Of a DNA stretch of 33,960 bases, positions 15,820 to 24,594 are shown piece after piece. Below the pieces are notes generated by a model that was not told the DNA's origin, made no database searches, and saw only the letters and a list, made by a program, of their open reading frames with translations. Position 1 is the stretch's first letter; every line of letters begins with the position of its first letter. The stretch comes from Candidatus Methanorbis basalitermitum (GTDB lineage: Archaea; Halobacteriota; Methanomicrobia; Methanomicrobiales; Methanocorpusculaceae). Location: assembly GCA_031287415.1 (NCBI GenBank), contig JAITSY010000007.1:1-33960 (forward strand), given 5' to 3'. The translations under genes were made by a program, and so were the position numbers.

Positions 15820-16481
15820 TAGAATATCCGCTTGAGACCGCCCTTCCCTCGCAAACCTTTGGTTTCGTCTCCTTTTCTCAGGTGTCCCTCTACCAGATTG
15901 GCATCACTATCGCCTTCGTTGCCATCGCCATCGCATTCTCTGCAATCGTACGGGAAAAAGACGACATTCACAAAATGCTTCTCATTGATCTTATTGAGAT
16001 CACCGGCCTTGTCGTCATCGTACTCATAGCCACTGATCTTGCCGAAGCCCTCATTTTACCGGGCCTTGTCGTTGGCATTGCCGAGATCATGGTGATCTCT
16101 GAACTGTGGCTCGCCAAAGAAGAGCTCCAGCAGAAACATTCTGTGAGAAAACTCGACATTGAGGTCATGCAGACCGCACCACCGATCATCGGCCTCATGC
16201 TCGCCGTCTACGGCATATTCCTTACCGGATTTTCTGGCGGTCTGATTGCAGCCTTGGGTCTCATGATCTTCTTCCTCGGAAAAAACATGGACGAACGGTT
16301 TGCCGCAGTCGAAAACGCCGCCGGGTACGCATGGGCTCTTTGGGTTCTTGCATTCCTCATCTTCATGTTCATCCCGTCTCAGTGGTTCCTTGCTGTCATG
16401 CTCGCGGCTGTTGGTATCCTGCTGAAAGTCATGGCAAAAATGTCCCTGGTCGGTACCATGCGGGGGCTGAATAATGTTTGA
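15816..16481 (+). CDS. ehaG: Eha hydrogenase membrane subunit, EhaG-like
   Basis: A 221-aa protein with about six helices, starting YQIGITIAFVAIAIAFSAIV and including LLIDLIEITGLVVIVLIATDLAEALILPGLVVG and MIISELWLAKEEL-like amphipathic stretches. Acidic residues (DLIEITG, TDLAEAL) lie within helices, again suggesting part of the ion path. Order and size match EhaG. It overlaps ehaF by 4 bp and ehaH by 8 bp. Confidence 0.72.
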   Translation: MIEYPLETALPSQTFGFVSFSQVSLYQIGITIAFVAIAIAFSAIVREKDDIHKMLLIDLIEITGLVVIVLIATDLAEALILPGLVVGIAEIMVISELWLAKEELQQKHSVRKLDIEVMQTAPPIIGLMLAVYGIFLTGFSGGLIAALGLMIFFLGKNMDERFAAVENAAGYAWALWVLAFLIFMFIPSQWFLAVMLAAVGILLKVMAKMSLVGTMRGLNNV

Positions 16482-17118
16482 ACAGCGCCTGATCCAGCTC
16501 CCGTTCGGCGACATCGTCCACTCCCTCTCCGGTTATACGGTAGTCCTGTTTGCGTTTGCCGTGATGTTTGTCGTGCTTGCCATCATCAGCCTGCCGGAAA
16601 AGCCGGTCGACATCGTGTTCGGCACGGACGGCTACTATACCAAAGAGATCCCGGTTGATCTGATGAAGTTCCAGCGGTTCATGGCAATCGCCTGTGGAAT
16701 TGCAACGATTGGTGCAATCACCACCGGGGACGTTTTCAATTTTACCCTGTTTGCAGCCTTCATTGGCATCTTAAACGTTGGCATTGTTGCGGCCGTCAAA
16801 AACAAACCCGTACTGGATGCTGCTTTCTCCTATGGCTTAGTCATCATGATGGCAACCGTGCCGCTCTTTGCTGGAGCTGCTATCATTGGTGCGACCTGCG
16901 GGACGCTCTCCATCGGGGAATTGATGAAGGCTGGCATTCATGCCCCGATTGTCGCCAAGCTTTTTCTCCTTGTCGGAGTTCTCGGAGAAGGAATGGCGCC
17001 GTTTTATATTGGTAAAGCCGAGATCACCAGATCGCCGGGCGCTCCCTACATTCTAATGATCCATGTCAGCTCCCTTCTGCTGTTCCTGCGGGCTGTCGAA
17101 ATTTTCTTGATGGTGTGA
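16474..17118 (+). CDS. ehaH: Eha hydrogenase proton-pumping-type subunit, EhaH
   Basis: A 214-aa protein resembling a shortened NuoL/NuoN-type antiporter subunit. It contains a hydrophobic N-terminal helix, the GTDGYYTKEIPVDLMKFQRFM loop, TTGDVFNFTLFAAFIGILNVGIVA and a helix pair ending HVSSLLLFLRAVEIFLMV. The conserved EhaH-type element is the G-D-V-F-N-F segment in the middle. It is expected to couple ion flow to electron transfer at the hydrogenase arm. A 3-base gap precedes the next gene. Confidence 0.72.
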   Translation: MFEQRLIQLPFGDIVHSLSGYTVVLFAFAVMFVVLAIISLPEKPVDIVFGTDGYYTKEIPVDLMKFQRFMAIACGIATIGAITTGDVFNFTLFAAFIGILNVGIVAAVKNKPVLDAAFSYGLVIMMATVPLFAGAAIIGATCGTLSIGELMKAGIHAPIVAKLFLLVGVLGEGMAPFYIGKAEITRSPGAPYILMIHVSSLLLFLRAVEIFLMV

Positions 17119-17121
17119 ATC

Positions 17122-17313
17122 ATGAAAAAATCTACTGCATTGGCTTTTGGAATCCTGTTTGGAGCTTTTGCCGTCACTGCGGCATTGTTTGTTTCGCACA
17201 TTCCCGCCCTTATCACGGTCGTTGTCATCTCTGTCCCGGCAGCTATGGCTTCCCTCATCTACTGGTTGTGTGCAGGAACAAAAAAAGGGGACATTCCATT
17301 TGTGGGGTACTAA
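17122..17313 (+). CDS. ehaI: Eha small membrane subunit, EhaI-like
   Basis: A 63-aa protein with two helices, LAFGILFGAFAVTAALFV and LITVVVISVPAAMASLIYWL, a basic N-terminus and a KKGDIPF tail. Its position between EhaH- and EhaJ-like genes suggests EhaI. The sequence is too short for identity beyond context. Its stop codon is immediately followed by the ATG of the next gene. Confidence 0.6.
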   Translation: MKKSTALAFGILFGAFAVTAALFVSHIPALITVVVISVPAAMASLIYWLCAGTKKGDIPFVGY

Positions 17314-18243
17314 ATGATGATAGAATTCCTTGTTCTTCTCATCGCCGCGATATTTGCTGGCCTGCTGCTGCACGGCCTGCATCGCAAAATCATCGCCCGT
17401 GTTCAGTGCCGTCCTGGTCCGCCAATCTGGCAGGAAGTTCTGCACACGCTGAAATTCTCCTTCAAACAGACGTGGATTCCCAAAACTGCCAGTCAGGTGT
17501 TGTATGTTGCCATCGTCCTTATTGCGATCGGCATATGGGTCGCTGCCCTCTGGGTGGTTGCGACCGGTGCGACTCTGTTAATCCTTTTTGCCCTCTATAT
17601 GCTCCATAAAATCGTCGAGCATGGAACGGGCCTGTCGTCAGGTTCGCCCTACACGAAATTTGGCGCAATCCGATCCGTCATGTCAGCTGCGGCGGAACTG
17701 CCGCTGCTTGCCACGGTTGCAATCGTGTGCCTGTTTACAGAAACCCTTTCCATAGGCGAGATTGCCGCAGGGAATATTGCCGCGTGGGATACAGTTGCAA
17801 AGGACATTGCCACAGGAAATATTGTCTCATGGCATATCCTCCAATGGCCGCTTCTCATCATTGCATTTCCAGCAGCCGTCTCGCTCTACCTGCTCATCCT
17901 CTCAAAAGCGCATTATGGTCCGTTTTCGGTTATCGAGGCAAAAGAGCTGGTCTCCGGCTACTGGACTGAACACTTCGGCGGCTGGAGGGCGCTTCTCAAC
18001 ATTGCGACGAGTCTCAAGACTGTGGTGCTTCTGTCTGCGTTCGTACTGGTATTTATCGGTGCCGTTCCGTGGTGGCTTGTGATCATCCTGATGATCATTC
18101 TCCTGATTTCCGTCTCCTTTGTGTGTGCGGCGACGCCGATGCTGAATCCCTATCAGGTGGTCACCGTGCAGACTGTCTGGACAATCGTTGTGGTTATCTA
18201 CGGTGCAGTTGTGTGGCTTCTGAAGTTGGGAGGTTTGTTATGA
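17314..18243 (+). CDS. ehaJ: Eha hydrogenase membrane subunit EhaJ (NuoH/EchB family)
   Basis: A 309-aa protein with about eight helices. The diagnostic stretch is GLHRKIIARVQCRPGPPIWQE (residues about 22-42, cut here to its core RVQCRPGPP), the quinone-site-like loop shared by NuoH, EchB and EhaJ, followed by LKFSFKQTWIPK. A central loop with HGTGLSSGSPY and acidic SIGEIAAGN follows. Late in the protein GPFSVIEAKELVSGYWTEH is another NuoH-like element. This subunit anchors the hydrogenase arm to the membrane domain. The start could be either of two adjacent ATGs. Confidence 0.85.
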   Translation: MMIEFLVLLIAAIFAGLLLHGLHRKIIARVQCRPGPPIWQEVLHTLKFSFKQTWIPKTASQVLYVAIVLIAIGIWVAALWVVATGATLLILFALYMLHKIVEHGTGLSSGSPYTKFGAIRSVMSAAAELPLLATVAIVCLFTETLSIGEIAAGNIAAWDTVAKDIATGNIVSWHILQWPLLIIAFPAAVSLYLLILSKAHYGPFSVIEAKELVSGYWTEHFGGWRALLNIATSLKTVVLLSAFVLVFIGAVPWWLVIILMIILLISVSFVCAATPMLNPYQVVTVQTVWTIVVVIYGAVVWLLKLGGLL

Positions 18244-18497
18244 GCTGGATTTCTAAGGGTGTGGTTGCCGCTGCCGCATTCTATATTCTCCTGATGGTGG
18301 TCGAGGTCGCCTGTCACCCGCAGGTTTTTGGAGGAGTGGTCGTCGGTGCCGTGCTTTTTGGTGTCGCCGCAGGCGTGTTTCTCTCTCGAAGCGAAACGAA
18401 AATCCATACTGTCGAGATGATTCTCATCTGGGTGATGATATTGCTGTTTGTGGTCTATGGGGTGCTATGCTGGTTTGAGGCGATACCATGGATCTGA
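18240..18497 (+). CDS. ehaL: Eha hydrogenase small membrane subunit, EhaL-like
   Basis: An 85-aa protein with three helices: VVAAAAFYILLMVVEVAC, VFGGVVVGAVLFGVAAGVFL and MILIWVMILLFVVYGVLCWF. I start at the ATG at 18240, which overlaps the EhaJ stop (ATGA). An upstream in-frame ATG at 18069 lies inside ehaJ and is unlikely. Size and place fit EhaL; an EhaK counterpart is not evident. It overlaps the next gene by 10 bp. Confidence 0.68.
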   Translation: MSWISKGVVAAAAFYILLMVVEVACHPQVFGGVVVGAVLFGVAAGVFLSRSETKIHTVEMILIWVMILLFVVYGVLCWFEAIPWI

Positions 18498-18844
18498 TCT
18501 ACGAACGAAATTTGCAGCCGTTGAAGCTCGCCGTCCTCAAAGGGACGCGACAGGACTTGGCGGTGATCGCCCTTGCCTCACGGCTCGGCATCAGCCGTCA
18601 GCGGATGCGGAATATTCTGATACACCGCTGCGACATGATGTTCCTCGAAAATCTTGGTCCTCGTCTTGAGGCAGCAGATGCCGCAGCTGCGGGTGATGCA
18701 GTCGCTGAAGCTCTTTCACTGCCGCATCTGACGACCGCGACTGGGCTCCTGTCCGTAGAGGCTGCGGCAGAATTTTGCCGCTGTGCCAAATCCGGGGTTT
18801 TGCTTTCCGATATCATCATAGATATTCTTGAGGTGATAGCATGA
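18488..18844 (+). CDS. ehaM: Eha hydrogenase soluble subunit EhaM (DUF1959-type)
   Basis: A 118-aa soluble, mostly helical protein. The N-terminus [19 protein letters not shown] and the helix-turn-helix-like segment [24 protein letters not shown] fit the DUF1959/EhaM family. The Ala-rich middle ([16 protein letters not shown]) and C-terminal [15 protein letters not shown] are also helical. It is not a metal protein. Its role in Eha is not known. It overlaps ehaL by 10 bp and ehaN by 4 bp. Confidence 0.75.
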   Translation: MDLIYERNLQPLKLAVLKGTRQDLAVIALASRLGISRQRMRNILIHRCDMMFLENLGPRLEAADAAAAGDAVAEALSLPHLTTATGLLSVEAAAEFCRCAKSGVLLSDIIIDILEVIA

Positions 18845-19308
18845 CGCTCCTGCAGAGAATAAAGAACGCCGTGCGCAAACGCTCCATTCATATCTGCTAC
18901 GTGAATACCGGTTCCTGCAACGGCTGCGACATCGAGATTCTCGCCTGTCTTTCTCCTCGATACGATATTGAGCAATACGGCATTTATGTCCACAACAACC
19001 CCCGCGAGGCGGATGTAATCCTTATCACCGGTGCTATGTCGGCACAGTGGATCGACAAACTGCCAGATCTCTGGGACAGGGTCCCAGGGCCGAAGGCTGC
19101 CGTCACCATCGGCAACTGCCCGATTTCTGGCTGCGCTTTCAACCGACCGGGATCGCTGATAGATCCGCCTGTCAGCAAGTACATCCCGGTTGCAGCCGCC
19201 ATTCCCGGCTGTCCACCGCGCCCGACAGAGATCATCAGCGCCATTCTCAATGTCGCAGATACCCTCTTTGAAAACTATGAAATCAAATCCCGGGGAAAAA
19301 AGCCATGA
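18841..19308 (+). CDS. ehaN: Eha hydrogenase small (electron-transfer) subunit EhaN
   Basis: A 155-aa member of the NuoB/[NiFe] hydrogenase small subunit family. All four cysteines for the proximal [4Fe-4S] cluster are present: GSCNGCDIE (Cys26, Cys29), IGNCPISG (Cys93) and IPGCPPRP (Cys124). It is truncated to the core domain without extra clusters, as in Ech and Eha. It passes electrons from the NiFe site in EhaO to the ferredoxin-like subunit. It overlaps both neighbours by 4 bp. Confidence 0.93.
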   Translation: MTLLQRIKNAVRKRSIHICYVNTGSCNGCDIEILACLSPRYDIEQYGIYVHNNPREADVILITGAMSAQWIDKLPDLWDRVPGPKAAVTIGNCPISGCAFNRPGSLIDPPVSKYIPVAAAIPGCPPRPTEIISAILNVADTLFENYEIKSRGKKP

Positions 19309-20390
19309 AAAAAGTCGTCGATGTTTCGCTTCCGATAGGTCCAGTACATCCCTGCTTCAAGGAACCAGCCCGCATCAAATGTGAAACATGCGGGGAGAGG
19401 GTTATTGCCACCGAAGTGGAGCTTGGCTATGTCAAAAAAGGTATTGAAAAGATTATGGTCGGACGGCCCTGGCAGGAGACCATCTTTCTGGCAGAACGTG
19501 TCTGCGGCATATGTTCTGTCGTTCACAACACGGCAATTGTGGGGGCATTGGAGAAGATCAGCAGCATTGCTGTCCCTCCCCGCGCTATGTATCTGCGGAT
19601 CATTTTGAACGAACTGGACCGCATGCAGAGCCATCTGCTTGCCAACTACTCCTACTGCTACACCATTGAGCATGAAACCCTCGCCATGTACCTCTTAAAC
19701 CTCCGCGAAACTATCATGGACGCAATCGAGATCATGACCGGTACCCGCATTATGGCAGCCTATGTGGTGCCCGGAGGTGTCCGCGAAGACATCAGCGCTG
19801 CAACTGCTGATGCGGTCCGCGCAGCCACCTTCCATATCGAGACCGAACTGCCGCGGTTTGTGAAGATGTTTGAAACCGGCCCGATGATTGCCCTGCGGTC
19901 CAAAGGCATTGGCATCCTCTCAGTCGAGGATGCGAAGAAAAGCGGCGTCGTGGGACCCATGGCCCGTGCGAGCGGGATTCCCTGCGACGCCCGCGATCAA
20001 GTGCCGCTTTACCAGGAACTCGGCTGGCACATGATCACACGCAGCGAAGGAGACAATTTCGCCCGCATCATGCTCAGGTTCGATGAACTGTTCCAGTCAG
20101 CTTCAATCATCAAAAATGCGCTGGCTGCTCTGCCGTCGGGACCGGTGCGGCTTGGTGGCCGTGTAGTTTCGGGCCGATGCAGGAACGTCATCGAAGCGCC
20201 GCGAGGCAACCTTACCTATGACATTGCGGTCGATGAAGTAGGTCGGGTGATATCGGTCGCCATTCAGACCCCGTCTATCATGAATGTCGAGGTTGGTTCG
20301 CATGCCATGATGAGAAATCTCGCATCAATAGCTGATGTGACCGCAACCTTTATTAGTACTGATCCCTGCATTGCCTGTGCGGAGCGTTGA
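19305..20390 (+). CDS. ehaO: Eha [NiFe] hydrogenase large subunit EhaO
   Basis: A 361-aa member of the NuoD/[NiFe] large subunit family. Both nickel-binding CxxC pairs are intact: [12 protein letters not shown] (Cys67, Cys70, with His74) and the C-terminal DPCIACAER (Cys355, Cys358). The protein ends three residues after the last Cys, so there is no cleavable C-terminal peptide; maturation would not need an endoprotease. An additional KCETCGER pair (Cys26, Cys29) near the N-terminus is atypical for the core fold and could be structural. It oxidises or evolves H2 against ferredoxin, using the membrane ion gradient. Confidence 0.93.
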   Translation: MKKVVDVSLPIGPVHPCFKEPARIKCETCGERVIATEVELGYVKKGIEKIMVGRPWQETIFLAERVCGICSVVHNTAIVGALEKISSIAVPPRAMYLRIILNELDRMQSHLLANYSYCYTIEHETLAMYLLNLRETIMDAIEIMTGTRIMAAYVVPGGVREDISAATADAVRAATFHIETELPRFVKMFETGPMIALRSKGIGILSVEDAKKSGVVGPMARASGIPCDARDQVPLYQELGWHMITRSEGDNFARIMLRFDELFQSASIIKNALAALPSGPVRLGGRVVSGRCRNVIEAPRGNLTYDIAVDEVGRVISVAIQTPSIMNVEVGSHAMMRNLASIADVTATFISTDPCIACAER

Positions 20391-20393
20391 ATC

Positions 20394-20996
20394 ATGGGTG
20401 TTGCAGCATATATCCGGGAGTTTGCACGATTCGACTGGCTGAAAAAATTTTTCACTGCAAAGACTGCGCCGCTTGCATCCCCTTTGCATTTCCACGGTTT
20501 TCCTGAATTGACCAGTACCGAGTGCACCAACTGTCTCAAATGCAGAATGATCTGCCCTGCTCCAGGGGCAATCGAGATTGTCCAGCGCAGAGACGGTAAA
20601 TGGGAACCGCAGATTGTCCCAGGACACTGTTTCCGGTGTGGCTACTGTGTGGAGATCTGCCCCGAGGAGGTGCTGACCTCAGGCGACATCCTTGTAAAAC
20701 GACGTGAACAGAACCTGGCTTTCACACACGAATTCGAGGTGATGGTAGATACGAATTTTTGCATGGGCTGTGGCAACTGCTGCACAGCATGTCCTGTCAA
20801 CCGCGAAATCGATCCCGGCATGGGAGCAGGGGGCACGTCCACCACAGACACTGTTCTGATGCGGATTGTGGGGGGCAGAAACACCGTGCAGCACAACGAT
20901 CTCTGCAAAGGCTGCAAGGTCTGTGAGGACACTTGCCCGAACGGGGCGATGCATGTTGTGCGGCGCGTGGAGGCTGTCCAGAAGGAGGGTTGCTGA
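20394..20996 (+). CDS. Polyferredoxin subunit, EhaP-like (four [4Fe-4S] motifs)
   Basis: A 200-aa protein with four cysteine clusters in order: CTNCLKCRMICP (about 43-54), CFRCGYCVEICP (about 79-90), CMGCGNCCTACP (about 123-134) and CKGCKVCEDTCP (about 167-178). The first and third deviate slightly in spacing from the classical CxxCxxCxxxCP. It should relay electrons between EhaN and ferredoxin or formylmethanofuran dehydrogenase. The Methanothermobacter EhaP and EhaQ polyferredoxins are larger, so I leave the symbol empty. Its TGA stop shares a base with the fwdA ATG. Confidence 0.88.
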   Translation: MGVAAYIREFARFDWLKKFFTAKTAPLASPLHFHGFPELTSTECTNCLKCRMICPAPGAIEIVQRRDGKWEPQIVPGHCFRCGYCVEICPEEVLTSGDILVKRREQNLAFTHEFEVMVDTNFCMGCGNCCTACPVNREIDPGMGAGGTSTTDTVLMRIVGGRNTVQHNDLCKGCKVCEDTCPNGAMHVVRRVEAVQKEGC

Positions 20997-22699
20997 TGCC
21001 AGATTATCTCCTGAAAAACGCCTGCGTGATTGATCCGGTAAACAGCATATCACAGGAAAACATGGACATTGCCGTGGTGGACGGCCACATCGCTGAAGAG
21101 CCGTCTGCAAACGTGGAGATCATCGACTGTGGCGGCATGCTGGTAATGCCTGGCGGCATTGACTCGCACACCCACATCTGCGGTCTAAAGGTGAACTTCG
21201 GCAGGTACATGAGTCCCGAGGATATGCGGGCGGGCCGCGTTCCCCGCGGCCGCGGGATGCGGGCTGTTTCCGGCTACAGCATTCCGACCACCTACGGCAA
21301 CAGCTACCGTTATGCGCTGATGGGATACACGACGCTGACTGAAGGGGCGATGGCGCCTCTCGAAGCACGGCACACGCACGATGAGTTCCGCCACACGCCG
21401 CTGCAGGATGGCCTCATTCTCACACTTTTCGATGGCGACTGGGGTGTCATGCGTGCCGTTGCTGCTGATGATATCAAGCGTGCCGCTGCGCTTATTGCAT
21501 GGCGGCTGAACGCAGTCAAAGGCTACGGTGTGAAACTGACCAACCCGCTGGGCGCGGAGATGTGGAGCTGGGGCAAGAATGTTGATTGTATCCGAAAATC
21601 GATTCCATTCTTCGATGTAAGTCCTGCCGAGTACATTCTGGGGGTGATCGAGGCGAATGAGATGCTCGGTCTCCCGCACTCGGTACACCTGCACTGCAAC
21701 AACCTGGGAAAACCAGGCAATTACACCTGCACGCTCGGTACCATGGATCTTGTGCCGGATCTCAACGAAAAACGGCAGACCGCATATCTGACGCACGTAC
21801 AGTTCCACTCTTACGGCGGTTCTGGATGGGATGACTTCAGCTCCAAAGCCGAACCTGTGTCTAGGATGGTGAATCTTCGCCCGCAGATTACGATTGATAT
21901 GGGTCAGGTGATGTTTGGCCGGACCACAACGATGACCGCTGACGGCCCGATGGAGTTCAACCTCTACAGGCTGCATCAGGATAAGTGGAGCAACCATGAT
22001 GTGGAGCTGGAGACAGCGTCCGGCATTATTCCGGTGATGTACCGCCGCAAAAATCTCGTGAACAGTGTTATGTGGGCGATAGGTCTTGAGCTTGCGCTGC
22101 TGGTAAAGAGTCCGTGGCAGTGCCTGCTCACGACCGACAATCCAAACGGGGCGCCGTTTGTGAAGTATCCAGAGATCATCGGTCTTCTGATGAGCCGCGA
22201 GTACCGCGAGAAGGAGTTTGCCACCGTGCATGCGGCAACCGCAAGGCGGGTGGTGCTTCCGGCGTTGGAACGTGAGTTGACGTTTGATGAGATTGCGGTG
22301 ATGACCCGTGCGGGTCCGGCTAGGGCGCTTGGTCTGCTGGAACGTGGCAAAGGTCATCTGGGCATTGGTGCGGAGGCCGATATTGCAGTGTATCCCGTGG
22401 TGCCGGGCAAGCTCGATCCGGCAAAGCAGTATGCCGAGGTTATCCGCGGGTTCGCACAGACGAAGTACACGTTTAAGGGCGGGGTGATGATTTCCCGAGA
22501 TGATGAGATTGTGGCAGACAACCAGAATCGCATGTTCTGGTGTAGTCCAAAGGTTCCTAAAGTGTATGATATGGACAATGATCCTGAGTTAATTCGCACG
22601 TTCGATCGGTTTTACTCGGTTCGTAAAGAGAACTACCCGGTCGATGAAAAGTACTACCTCACCCGCAGTATGAGGATTGAGACGGAGACAAAATTATGA
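20996..22699 (+). CDS. fwdA: Formylmethanofuran dehydrogenase subunit A
   Basis: A 567-aa amidohydrolase-fold subunit that joins formate to methanofuran at its dinuclear zinc site. Metal ligands are visible: HTH (His58, His60), GVKLTNP with the likely carboxylated Lys180, VHLHCNN (His231, His233) and TTDNPNG with the catalytic Asp near 383. I start at the ATG at 20996, preceded by the strong ribosome-binding motif GGAGGG and overlapping the ferredoxin stop. The longer in-frame start at 20933 lies inside the ferredoxin gene. It is coupled to fwdC by a 4-bp overlap. Being in the eha operon, it links reduced-ferredoxin production with the first step of CO2 reduction. Confidence 0.95.
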   Translation: MPDYLLKNACVIDPVNSISQENMDIAVVDGHIAEEPSANVEIIDCGGMLVMPGGIDSHTHICGLKVNFGRYMSPEDMRAGRVPRGRGMRAVSGYSIPTTYGNSYRYALMGYTTLTEGAMAPLEARHTHDEFRHTPLQDGLILTLFDGDWGVMRAVAADDIKRAAALIAWRLNAVKGYGVKLTNPLGAEMWSWGKNVDCIRKSIPFFDVSPAEYILGVIEANEMLGLPHSVHLHCNNLGKPGNYTCTLGTMDLVPDLNEKRQTAYLTHVQFHSYGGSGWDDFSSKAEPVSRMVNLRPQITIDMGQVMFGRTTTMTADGPMEFNLYRLHQDKWSNHDVELETASGIIPVMYRRKNLVNSVMWAIGLELALLVKSPWQCLLTTDNPNGAPFVKYPEIIGLLMSREYREKEFATVHAATARRVVLPALERELTFDEIAVMTRAGPARALGLLERGKGHLGIGAEADIAVYPVVPGKLDPAKQYAEVIRGFAQTKYTFKGGVMISRDDEIVADNQNRMFWCSPKVPKVYDMDNDPELIRTFDRFYSVRKENYPVDEKYYLTRSMRIETETKL

Positions 22700-23466
22700 G
22701 ACGAATTACACTGATTGTACGCGAGTCTGATTCGCCGCACCTGCCGATTGAGGCTGAGGTGATTACGCCAGAAATTCTCTGCAGGACGGCGCGGGTGACC
22801 GTCCATGTCGGCAACCAGAAAATGAAGCTTTCCGATGTGTTTGACGTCCATGTGGACGGTGAGGCGGCAGGTCCGGGCGCGACAGAGATTGTGCTTCTCG
22901 GTGATGCTTCCCGCGTAAAGCGGATTGGCGAGTATATGACCGACGGGAAGATTATTGTGGACGGCGACATCGGGATGCACTGCGGTGATTTCATGGCCGG
23001 CGGCACGATTGAAATCATGGGCAATGCCGGTGACTGGCTTGGTCGCGAGATGCTTGGCGGCAAGATTGTTTGCCATGGAAATGCTGGCCACTACTGCGGG
23101 TCTGGCTATCGCGGTGGCAGGAAGGGTGTCCGCGGCGGCGAGATTTTTGTTGAGGGCAGCGTTGGCGACTACTGCGGCGAGTGCCTTTTCGGCGGTGTGG
23201 TCCATGTCAAGAGGAATGCCGGTTTGCATGCGGGCGTGAACATGAAAGGGGGAAAGCTGATCATTGATGGAGATGCGGTGATGCCCTGCGGCGATATGTT
23301 TGGCGGCGAGTGTACTATCTTCGGTCATGCAGATGATTTCTTGCCGACGTTTGCCGAGACCGGCAAGATTGTGGAAATGGGGCGGGAGCTTACCGTGTTC
23401 ACGGGCGATCTGGCCAACCGCAACGGCAACGGGACGCTCCGCGTTGGCAGGTATACGAGGATATAA
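22696..23466 (+). CDS. fwdC: Formylmethanofuran dehydrogenase subunit C
   Basis: A 256-aa right-handed beta-helix subunit with glycine-rich repeats of the glutamate-synthase C-terminal type. Successive turns include GDIGMHCGDFMAGG, GNAGDWLGREMLGG, GNAGHYCGSGYRGG, GSVGDYCGECLFGG and GDAVMPCGDMFGGE. Conserved Cys or acidic positions follow each G-x-x-G. FwdC binds FwdA and the FwdB/D catalytic core. FwdB, FwdD, FwdF and FwdG are not in the window, so the complex must be completed from elsewhere in the genome. It is the last gene of the operon; T-rich DNA follows from about 23580. Confidence 0.94.
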   Translation: MRRITLIVRESDSPHLPIEAEVITPEILCRTARVTVHVGNQKMKLSDVFDVHVDGEAAGPGATEIVLLGDASRVKRIGEYMTDGKIIVDGDIGMHCGDFMAGGTIEIMGNAGDWLGREMLGGKIVCHGNAGHYCGSGYRGGRKGVRGGEIFVEGSVGDYCGECLFGGVVHVKRNAGLHAGVNMKGGKLIIDGDAVMPCGDMFGGECTIFGHADDFLPTFAETGKIVEMGRELTVFTGDLANRNGNGTLRVGRYTRI

Positions 23467-23806
23467 TCTTCTCTTTTGATAGTTATTGGCCGAGCTGCGA
23501 TCTTGGAAGGCTGTGACGTGATCAGAGATATTCTTGTAAGTGCCTCGTTTTAGTTAAGTTTGCGGTGCTTACAAGTTCACTTTTTCTCATAAATCAAAAA
23601 AATTGTTTTGGAAAAGTATTTTTTTATCATAAATTATTGAAATTATGTTGCTCCATTGGAGCATATGTATGAATATAGCCATTGTTGCAACAGGATCGAT
23701 ACGTCAGGACGCCTTTCCAACGGCTCAATATATTTTCCTTGTATAATTGGAATAACGTGTCTTTCATTATGATCCTTGTTATTTCTTACCATTACAATTC
23801 TTTTCT
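23467..23806. other. Intergenic stretch downstream of the eha-fwd operon
   Basis: No gene is seen. T-rich runs near 23580 (actttttctc) and 23619-23628 (tattttttta) follow fwdC within about 160 bases and could stop transcription in the archaeal manner. Confidence 0.4.
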
Positions 23807-23913
23807 GACTTACTGGTTTTAGTTATGATATATATGTGTTTCGTAAATCTCTATTGATGTTGACTGTTATATTTAATATTTGAAGAACCGTTCCCACTCA
23901 AGCTGATAATTTT
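23807..23913 (-). repeat. Family M MITE-like element, copy M-F (reverse, unpaired)
   Basis: Plus strand begins GACTTACTGGTTTTAGTTAT, contains TCTCTATTGATGTTGACTG and ATATTTGAAGAACCGTTCCC, and ends ACTCAAGCTGATAATTTT. No forward partner was found within the following 2 kb. Confidence 0.75.
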
Positions 23914-24223
23914 GTATCTATTTTTATACTTCAGTTTCATTTGTTCCATTTCGTCTGCCGTAAACGTCAGGCTGAACGCATCCCATCTATATCTGTGCTC
24001 CTGTGGGTATGTTACCAAGCAACCCGCGATATACCACAAACGGTACTGATATATTGCCAAAATCTGTCATCGGCAGACGAAAGATATATCCCGTCTGACT
24101 TTGTTCAGCCCAACCGATTTTTTTATAATCTATTTTATATGATCCCGTCTTATTCTGTGCAGTAATGGAGGTTATATATAAGGTATTCATTCTCCAATGA
24201 GCTATTTTGCGATTGCATAGCAA
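23914..24223 (-). pseudogene. Possible decayed gene next to element M-F
   Basis: Two overlapping minus-strand frames carry gene-like sequence. One, from about 24223, reads GWAEQSQTGYIFRLPMTDFG and on to NIPTGAQI before a stop. The other continues as RWDAFSLTFTADEMEQMKLK. A single-base shift near 23990 would join them. I do not recognise the family. The 3' end lies against the MITE-like element. This could also be chance coding. Confidence 0.3.
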
Positions 24224-24254
24224 CGGCTCCTGAACCTGTACCTACGTCGGCGAA

Positions 24255-24280
24255 CGTGCATGGTTTGTGCCACATGCACG
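24255..24280. repeat. Hairpin CGTGCATG..CATGCACG
   Basis: Perfect 8-bp inverted repeat with a 10-base loop, flanked by further partial pairing (CCTACG..CGTAGG across 24241-24284). The bases resemble the GTGCATGG/TTGCATGG arms of family R. Confidence 0.5.
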
Positions 24281-24409
24281 TAGGCAAACGCGCAGGACAC
24301 AAGCACTTCCAATCACGACTCTTGATCTCATAGTACTTCCTTGTCCCAACTTTGAACTGTCTTTTTTAGATTTACAACGTGATTATTTTTTTCAGGAGGG
24401 TGTGGTGAA

Positions 24410-24469
24410 GTTGCATGGTAGCGGGACACGTATCTCGCCAGAATTGCGAGCATTCCGTTGCCATGCAAC
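24410..24469 (+). repeat. Family R intergenic repeat, partial copy R6
   Basis: GTTGCATGG at the left and CCATGCAAC at the right form a perfect 9-bp inverted repeat around TAGCGGGACACG and CGAGCATTCCGTTG. It lacks the closing CCTCTATCAGAGG module, so it defines the left module on its own. Confidence 0.7.
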
Positions 24470-24594
24470 TTAGTATCCTGCTTCTCGTGGCAATCGGGTA
24501 TGAGCTGTTTTACCTTCTCAGCCTTCCAACTCTTCAAAAAATGTACTCCTGCCCTGCCGCTTTCTCCCTATAGGCTGCAACTTTCCGAAGAAGT

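Noticed and set aside
20933-20995. Upstream in-frame start for fwdA
   Set aside because: It lies inside the ferredoxin gene and adds Cys/Gly-rich residues copied from its frame; the ATG at 20996 has a strong ribosome-binding site.
21185-22357. Long 390-codon minus-strand frame inside fwdA
   Set aside because: Antisense shadow; FwdA metal-binding motifs on the plus strand are complete.
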